The notes under the pieces were generated by a model. The model did no database searches and had not been told where the DNA came from. It saw only the letters and a program-made list of their open reading frames with translations. This document shows positions 25,776 through 30,615 of a stretch of DNA of 30,615 nucleotides, one piece after another (within the stretch, counting starts at the first letter, position 1; each line of letters begins with the position of its first letter). Origin of the DNA: JANOXC01 sp031418215 (GTDB lineage: Bacteria > Bacteroidota > Bacteroidia > AKYH767-A > OLB10). The position numbers and the translations under genes are program-made. The stretch spans positions 1 through 30,615 of the forward strand of contig JANOXC010000041.1 in NCBI GenBank assembly GCA_031418215.1, in the 5' to 3' direction.

Positions 25776-26120
25776 CTAGGAAGAACTTTTCTTACCAAGC
25801 ATTAAAATATCATTCACAACAATTTCCGTGAAGTATTTTTTCTTTCCTTCTTTATCAGTATAGCTCCTGCTTGTCAATTTTCCCTCAATGGCTACCTCTA
25901 TTCCTTTGCCGAGATATTTTTCTGCAAACAGGGCTGTTTTACCCCAAGCAACCAAATTATGCCAACAGGTATCAGTTATTTTATTGCCTTCCTGGTTGGT
26001 GTAGGTTTCATTGGTTGCAAGGTTTAATTTCACAACTTTTTTCCCTTTGGCAAATTCTTTTACCTCCGGATCTGCTCCGAGATTTCCGATGAGGCGTACA
26101 CTGTTTCTTAAACTGTTCAT
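25776..26120 (-). CDS. ssb: Single-stranded DNA-binding protein, short form
   Basis: A 114-aa OB-fold protein: NSVRLIGNLGADPEVKEF, then KVVKLNLATNE, CWHNLVAWGKTALFAEKYLGKG, VAIEGKLTSRSYTDKEGKK and a final strand EIVVNDILML. It covers and protects single-stranded DNA in replication and repair. The protein ends LGKKSSS right after the OB fold. It lacks the long linker and the acidic DDDIPF-like tip through which E. coli SSB recruits partner proteins such as RecQ. Bacteroidetes often carry more than one ssb, so this may be an accessory form. It reads in the same direction as recQ, 357 nt away. Confidence 0.9.
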   Translation of the reverse strand: MNSLRNSVRLIGNLGADPEVKEFAKGKKVVKLNLATNETYTNQEGNKITDTCWHNLVAWGKTALFAEKYLGKGIEVAIEGKLTSRSYTDKEGKKKYFTEIVVNDILMLGKKSSS

Positions 26121-26181
26121 GTTTTTTTAATTTTAAGTTAGTGGTTAAATTTAATTATATATATTGATATGTAATGCGGAG

Positions 26182-26189
26182 CAAAATTA
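26182..26189 (-). promoter_or_regulatory. Possible -7 promoter element for ssb
   Basis: On the minus strand this reads TAATTTTG, a match to TAnnTTTG, about 62 nt before the ssb start codon. No good TTTG -33 box is seen 19-21 nt upstream. Confidence 0.4.
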
Positions 26190-26309
26190 TAGCAACAATT
26201 TAGTACAGTCGGATGATAACCGTTTATTTCCGAATAAAAATGATTCGAAACACTTGCAAATGGTTCTGGTTTTTTTATTTTTGTTCTCCTAACCTATACT
26301 ATCAACTTC

Positions 26310-26672
26310 ATGAATGACTATCGTAGTTGTCGCCAATGTGGCGAGCCATTGCAAGGCCGGTCTGATAAAAAATATTGCGATGACCAATGCCGCAGCAATT
26401 ACAATAACAAAATAAATAATTATGGAGTAACGGAAATGCGGAGTATTAATAGTATCCTTCGCAAGAACAGAAAAATACTGGGGGAAGTTATTCCTGTTAA
26501 TGGAGAAGTAAAGATCCCAAAAGAAAAATTATATGATAAAGGATTTAATTTTCGTTACTTCACACATACTTGTGCCGGAAAGAAAGGGTTTATATATAAA
26601 TTATGTTATGACTACGCATATCTTCCGTTGGAAAATGATTTGGTAATGGTGATGAAGTGGGGCAAGGAGTAG
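26310..26672 (+). CDS. Small zinc-ribbon protein, function unknown
   Basis: A 120-aa protein with an N-terminal four-Cys zinc finger (Cys7, Cys10, Cys23, Cys27) in CRQCGEPLQGRSDKKYC. Next comes a helical stretch (MRSINSILRKNRKILGEVI) and a beta-rich end (FNFRYFTHTC, IYKLCYDYAYLPLEND). Proteins of this shape are widespread in Bacteroidetes as short hypothetical genes; no role is known to me. It is transcribed away from ssb, with a 189-nt shared upstream region. It ends before a low-complexity repeat stretch. Confidence 0.8.
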   Translation: MNDYRSCRQCGEPLQGRSDKKYCDDQCRSNYNNKINNYGVTEMRSINSILRKNRKILGEVIPVNGEVKIPKEKLYDKGFNFRYFTHTCAGKKGFIYKLCYDYAYLPLENDLVMVMKWGKE

Positions 26673-26683
26673 TTGCGTGTATT

Positions 26684-26773
26684 AGGTTTAAAGGGTTTGA
26701 AATGGTTGGTGGTAGTTTGAATTGTTTTAGTTTGCTGCTTTTTCAAGTTTGAAAGAGTTGAAAGGGTTTGAAT
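26684..26773. repeat. Low-complexity GGTTTRAA repeat stretch
   Basis: Imperfect copies of GGTTTAAA, GGGTTTGAA, AGTTTGAA and AGTTTGAAAG recur across about 90 nt of non-coding DNA between the zinc-ribbon gene and the metallophosphoesterase. A related GGTTTAAA-rich stretch lies at about 29702-29770. The remaining 3' part of this gap shows no gene. Confidence 0.55.
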
Positions 26774-26939
26774 GACAATAAACCATGGATCTAAATCCCG
26801 GAAATAAACCAACCAATACTTCAATTGTCGCCACTGCTTCGCTTCCAATCGTGAATTGGCGCTGTTGCACTAAAATAAGCAGGTAATTAATTGCAGGAAT
26901 GAATTATTATTTGCAAGTTTGGTAACTTAATTTATTGGG

Positions 26940-29606
26940 ATGAAATTGATTGTAAGCTTTTTTTTGCTACTGATTACCACAAGTGTTTCCGCCAATCAGG
27001 TACTTATACCCTATTTTTCCAAGTGGAAATACCTGGACAATGGATCTAACCAGGGCACATCGTGGATTGCAACATCATTTATTGATACTTCCTGGAAATC
27101 GAATTATGCACCGTTGGGATATGGTGATGGCGATGAGAGAACTGTAATCAGTTATGGACCGAGCACTTCTAATAAATATGTAACTACCTATTTTAGAAAA
27201 GCAGTGAACATTACCAATATCCTCACATTTGCCAATTTCACTTTTAATGTGCGACGCGACGATGGCATTGTTGTATATATAAATGGCGTGGAAGCGTTTC
27301 GTAATAATATGGTGGCAGCACCAACTCTAATTACCTATAATACGTTAGCTTTAGCAGATGCTGCAGACGATGGTAATACACCACAGGTAGCGACAATCTC
27401 ATCTTCCTTTTTTACCAATGGAAACAATGTTATTGCAGTGGAAGTTCATCAGCGTACGAGTGCCAGTACCGACCTAACTTTTGACCTTGAATTAGTAGGC
27501 AACCAAGCATCCTCTCCGGTATTGTCTCGCGGGCCTTATTTGCAAGTTGCAACACCAACAAGCATCAGAATTCGTTGGAGGACTTCGGCAGCCTCCAACT
27601 CAAGAATTTATTACGGACTATCACCAACATCATTATTTAGTCAGTTCAATGATCCCAGTTCTATTACAGAGCATAATGTACAAATTACAGGACTTACCCC
27701 GAATACAAAATACTATTATGCCATTGGTTCTTCAACAGCATTATTGATGGGCGATGATGAAAATTATTTTATTACACCTCCAGTTACCGGTACAATTAAA
27801 CCAACACGAGTTTGGGTAACAGGCGATTTTGGATCTGGAACAGTTAATTCTGATGGTGTGAGAAATGCTTATCAGAATTATACAGCAGATACTTATACCG
27901 ATTGCTGGCTATGGCTGGGCGATAATGCTTATAGTAATGGTACGGAAGTAGAATACACCAACTATGTTTTTAATTACCGTTATGAAAGTATGTTTAAAAA
28001 GACCTGTGCATGGCCTTCGCCAGGCAATCACGATTATGCTCAATCGGGCTATCAAAGTGCTGCCAGTTTGGGAACTTCCGTTCATTATTTTACAGCTTTT
28101 ACTACGCCGCAGTTGGCAGAAGCCGGAGGTATTGCATCTAATACACCAAAGTATTATTCGTACAACTATGGAAATATTCATTTCATTTCATTGGATAGTT
28201 ACGGCGCTTTGAATACTGCGGGCAGCCCCATGTATAACTGGCTCCAAAATGATTTAACGGCCAATACGCAAAAATGGACCATCGTTTATTTTCATCATGC
28301 ACCTTATTCTAAAGGCTCGCACGACAGTGATACAGAAATTGAGTTAGTGAACATGCGAACCAACATTGTTCCTTTGTTAGAGTCTTTTAAAGTAGACCTT
28401 GTATTAGCCGGCCATAGTCACTCTTACGAACGATCGTTTTTAATACGAAATCATTTCGGTGATGAAAGCACCTTTGCCACAGCCAACAAAGTGAGCGGAA
28501 CCAGCGGAACAAATCCAACACCTTATATAAAATCCAATACAAATAGTTTTATCGGAACGGTGTACGCTGTGGTTGGTTGTTCGGGTCAAACGGTTGGTGG
28601 AACATCAACTGATTATCCACACAATGCTATGGTTACATCTGATGTTGCAATTTATGGATCAATGGTAATTGATATTAATGGCGATACTTTAAATGCGAAG
28701 TTGGTAACCAACAATTTAGTTACACCAACAATCTTCGAACAGTTTACTATATTGAAACAATGCAGCTTAACAGTTACACTCAGTCCATTTGCTGCATGTT
28801 GCACCAATGCCTCACCTTTAACATTAACAGGTGGCAGTCCTGCAGGAGGATCTTACAGCGGACCCGGTGTTACAGCAGGTGTTTTTAATGCCGCTACAGC
28901 AGGAGCAGGGACGCATAACATTATGTATACTTATACAGATGCTTTTGGATGTTCGGCAACAGCGAGTCAATCTATCGTAGTAAATACTGCCGGAGTTGCT
29001 GCGGTAACAGTGGCAATTACTACAGGAGGCAATCCATCTTGCACCGGTGCCATCAATAAATTTACGGCTACACCTTTCAATGGTGGAGTAACACCTATTT
29101 ACCAATGGAAAAAGAACGGATCAAATGCGGGTACCAACAGTGCAGTTTATACAGATGCAAATCTGGTTACTGGTAATACCGTTCAGTGCATCATGACAAA
29201 CAATGCAAGTTGTATAACAGGAAGCCCCGCTTCAAGTAGTTTAATTACCATGACCGTGAATAATTGCAATACCACTTTTAACCTGAAAGTATTGCTGGAA
29301 GGATTTTATAATTCTTTTGCTGATTTAATGGTTCCCTTGCTTTTTAATTCAGGATTAAATGTCAATGCAAATGCTACTGATTCAATAACGATAAGGTTGT
29401 ATGATGATGTGAGCCCTTATATTTTATTGGAATCGAAGAATGCACTTTTATTAAATACCGGTCAAGCCACTGCACAATTTTTAACTGCCATACCGGGACA
29501 CACTTATTACATTGCTGTACGACATCGAAATTCACTGGAGACTTGGAGTAAAAACCCGGTGTTGTTTAGTGGAAGCCCGGTTTCTTTTGATTTTACGACG
29601 CCATAA
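26940..29606 (+). CDS. Large secreted metallophosphoesterase (purple acid phosphatase-like) with ETWSK C-terminal module
   Basis: An 888-aa protein with signal peptide MKLIVSFFLLLITTSVSA. Domains in order: an N-terminal beta-sandwich of about 170 residues (RRDDGIVVYINGVE, galactose-binding-like); a fibronectin III-like unit (SRGPYLQVATPTSIRIRW); a calcineurin-type phosphoesterase with VTGDFGSG, WLGDNAY, GNHDYA, FHHAPY and GHSHSYER, giving all five metal-binding blocks; Ig-like repeats (about 610-770) with paired Cys; and a 108-residue C-terminal module from residue 781. The N-terminal arrangement is that of purple acid phosphatases, which remove phosphate from organic esters outside the cell. 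The C-terminal module is shared with the protein at 1-1229. A terminator follows the stop. Confidence 0.92.
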   Translation: MKLIVSFFLLLITTSVSANQVLIPYFSKWKYLDNGSNQGTSWIATSFIDTSWKSNYAPLGYGDGDERTVISYGPSTSNKYVTTYFRKAVNITNILTFANFTFNVRRDDGIVVYINGVEAFRNNMVAAPTLITYNTLALADAADDGNTPQVATISSSFFTNGNNVIAVEVHQRTSASTDLTFDLELVGNQASSPVLSRGPYLQVATPTSIRIRWRTSAASNSRIYYGLSPTSLFSQFNDPSSITEHNVQITGLTPNTKYYYAIGSSTALLMGDDENYFITPPVTGTIKPTRVWVTGDFGSGTVNSDGVRNAYQNYTADTYTDCWLWLGDNAYSNGTEVEYTNYVFNYRYESMFKKTCAWPSPGNHDYAQSGYQSAASLGTSVHYFTAFTTPQLAEAGGIASNTPKYYSYNYGNIHFISLDSYGALNTAGSPMYNWLQNDLTANTQKWTIVYFHHAPYSKGSHDSDTEIELVNMRTNIVPLLESFKVDLVLAGHSHSYERSFLIRNHFGDESTFATANKVSGTSGTNPTPYIKSNTNSFIGTVYAVVGCSGQTVGGTSTDYPHNAMVTSDVAIYGSMVIDINGDTLNAKLVTNNLVTPTIFEQFTILKQCSLTVTLSPFAACCTNASPLTLTGGSPAGGSYSGPGVTAGVFNAATAGAGTHNIMYTYTDAFGCSATASQSIVVNTAGVAAVTVAITTGGNPSCTGAINKFTATPFNGGVTPIYQWKKNGSNAGTNSAVYTDANLVTGNTVQCIMTNNASCITGSPASSSLITMTVNNCNTTFNLKVLLEGFYNSFADLMVPLLFNSGLNVNANATDSITIRLYDDVSPYILLESKNALLLNTGQATAQFLTAIPGHTYYIAVRHRNSLETWSKNPVLFSGSPVSFDFTTP
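29280..29603 (+). other. ETWSK C-terminal module, copy 2
   Basis: The last 108 residues of the metallophosphoesterase: NLKVLLEGFY, DSITI, SPY, G-x-x-YY, RNSLETWSK and a terminal FDF. They match the end of the protein at 1-1229 along their full length. The parent domains differ completely, so the module travels independently. Confidence 0.75.
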
Positions 29607-29634
29607 AGTATTACAAGAAGAATGATATTGAACC

Positions 29635-29675
29635 TGCTGCAGTGTTTGGTAATACAAACATTACAGCACTTTTTT
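29635..29675 (+). terminator. Terminator after the metallophosphoesterase gene
   Basis: TGCTG (29635-29639) pairs with CAGCA (29664-29668), and TGTTTG (29643-29648) with CAAACA (29655-29660), with a 3x3 internal loop. TTTTTT follows at 29670-29675. It lies 29 nt past the stop codon. Confidence 0.65.
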
Positions 29676-29800
29676 GGTTTTCAGTTTAAAGTATAAAGCT
29701 CCGGGTTTAAAGTTTCTGTATCCTACGTTGAAATAACTACGGATACTGAGAGGTTTAAAATGGTTTGAGAAGTAAGTATCAAGGTATAATATTTTAATAC

Positions 29801-29835
29801 CACTGCCTACTGCCCACTGCTACTGCCCACTGCCA
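29801..29835. repeat. Heptamer tandem repeat (YACTGCC)
   Basis: Five consecutive units of CACTGCC or TACTGCC, one of them shortened to six bases, directly before the 3' end of the truncated hemoglobin gene. Confidence 0.75.
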
Positions 29836-29839
29836 TTTT

Positions 29840-30223
29840 TCAACCGGTTTGTATTTTAAGTAACATCAGCTTGGCAATATTAGCCGCTCTGGTTTTTGCT
29901 TCATTGGCACCGCGTCCTTCAAACAATTCATCAACGGTTTGATTGAAAAGTAAAATCCATTCTGAAAATTCAGTTTCCTTCAGTTCAGTTAATTTGCTTA
30001 ATGCAATATGTTTTGTCATTGGATTGCCGGCATAGCTTTGCTCACCTAAAAGCAAGCTTGCCCAAAACGAATACATTTTAGGCAAATGTGTTTCCCAATT
30101 CACTTTAGCAACATCATTAAATATAGGGCCCAGTATTTTGTTGTCCTGCACTTTTTCGTAAAATGAATTTACAAGTAGTTCAATATCTTCTCTTTTTTCA
30201 ATGTCTTTTTTCAAAATGTTCAT
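29840..30223 (-). CDS. Group III truncated hemoglobin
   Basis: A 127-aa heme protein with the short 2-over-2 globin fold. Visible landmarks are LLVNSFYEKVQDN with the B10 Tyr (Tyr22), LGPIFNDVAKVNWETHLPKMYSFWASLLLG (E helix region of group III), and the proximal His in MTKHIAL (His72), followed by the G-helix WILLFNQTVDELFEG. Roles suggested for the family include oxygen or nitric oxide handling and reactive sulfur chemistry; none can be assigned here. Its ATG overlaps the stop of the upstream gene in ATGA (30220-30223), so the two are translationally coupled. Confidence 0.88.
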   Translation of the reverse strand: MNILKKDIEKREDIELLVNSFYEKVQDNKILGPIFNDVAKVNWETHLPKMYSFWASLLLGEQSYAGNPMTKHIALSKLTELKETEFSEWILLFNQTVDELFEGRGANEAKTRAANIAKLMLLKIQTG

Positions 30224-30615
30224 TTGTTAAAGACAACTTTTCTATATTCAGTTACAACAATATTTCCCAAATCGAAAAGCTTTGTCCATGCTGATGTTTT
30301 GTTTTCAAGATTTTCGAACTTTTCCTGGAAGGTAAACTTACCATGATTGGTCAATAAATAAAAACGGACACAATTTTTATCAGGCAAAGGGGCTTCTTTC
30401 GTTTCAGTTGCTTTAGATATATAATGCTTGGCTTCATTGGCAAAATTGAGTCCTGCATTTTTAACAGGGAGTTTAGCGGCCCCGCCAATATATATTTGTC
30501 CATTGCTTAAATACATGCTTACATCACCGGTTTGATAAGCAACAATGGTTGCCACACCATCATTGATGTCCCAGTCCATAACAATTCCGAAAACTGTTTT
30601 TATTTTATTGTTGAA
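30220..30615 (-). CDS. Hypothetical protein, 5' end outside the window (partial)
   Basis: The frame is open from the stop at 30220 to the window edge. An internal ATG at 30579 would give 119 aa, but the codons before it (FNNKIKTVFGIV) read as a natural extension, so the true start is probably upstream. Readable features are VFGIVMDWDINDGVATIVAYQTGDVSMYLSNGQIYIGG, an apparently beta-rich opening, then a helix with KHYISKATE and a strand VRFYLLTNHGKF. I do not recognise a family. It is coupled by ATGA overlap to the truncated hemoglobin, which is the only clue to its role. Confidence 0.6.
   Translation of the reverse strand, partial: FNNKIKTVFGIVMDWDINDGVATIVAYQTGDVSMYLSNGQIYIGGAAKLPVKNAGLNFANEAKHYISKATETKEAPLPDKNCVRFYLLTNHGKFTFQEKFENLENKTSAWTKLFDLGNIVVTEYRKVVFNK

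Overview
The window (about 40% GC by eye) looks like the chromosome of a Bacteroidetes bacterium, most likely of the Chitinophagaceae or a nearby lineage. Supporting signs are Bacteroidetes-type promoters (TTTG, then about 19 nt, then TAnnTTTG-like), few Shine-Dalgarno sequences, a DUF4296 lipoprotein beside dihydroorotase, an OmpA protein with thrombospondin type 3 repeats, a long RecQ with a C-terminal helix-turn-helix extension, and large secreted proteins sharing a C-terminal module typical of this phylum. I see no rRNA, tRNA, CRISPR array or insertion sequence.

Layout. 1-1229: 3' end of a repetitive surface protein. 1413-8610: plus-strand housekeeping genes, namely a fused dipeptide ABC ATPase, recX, prfB (with its programmed +1 frameshift), an ArsC-like reductase, fumC, pyrC and a DUF4296 lipoprotein. 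8624-12881: minus-strand S9 peptidase, an RluE-type pseudouridine synthase and an OmpA-family protein. 12882-13322: a divergent control region with a SAM-I riboswitch and terminator leading into metH (13323-17522). 17628-19234: an overlapping glycosyltransferase/acetyltransferase pair. 19278-22840: three exported proteins of unclear function, including a subtilase that has lost its catalytic residues. 23037-26120: recQ and ssb on the minus strand, with a candidate structured RNA between them. 26310-29606: a small zinc-finger protein and a large secreted metallophosphoesterase. 29840-30615: a truncated hemoglobin and a partial gene.

Most unusual feature. The metH reading frame is interrupted, in frame, by a 472-bp element (16522-16993). 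It has 37-bp imperfect terminal inverted repeats and encodes a complete DUF559 (Vsr/PD-(D/E)XK-like) nuclease domain. A solo copy of the same repeat lies after fumC (6728-6757). This looks like a small protein-coding mobile element able to live inside an essential-type gene without breaking its frame, comparable in principle to Rickettsia palindromic elements but carrying its own nuclease.

Other points of interest are the pseudo-subtilase (all three triad positions and the oxyanion Asn changed), a C-terminal module shared by two otherwise unrelated surface proteins, a three-way-junction RNA-like element between ssb and recQ, a palindromic repeat cluster between convergent genes, and an apparent excess of alternating TATATATA tracts.
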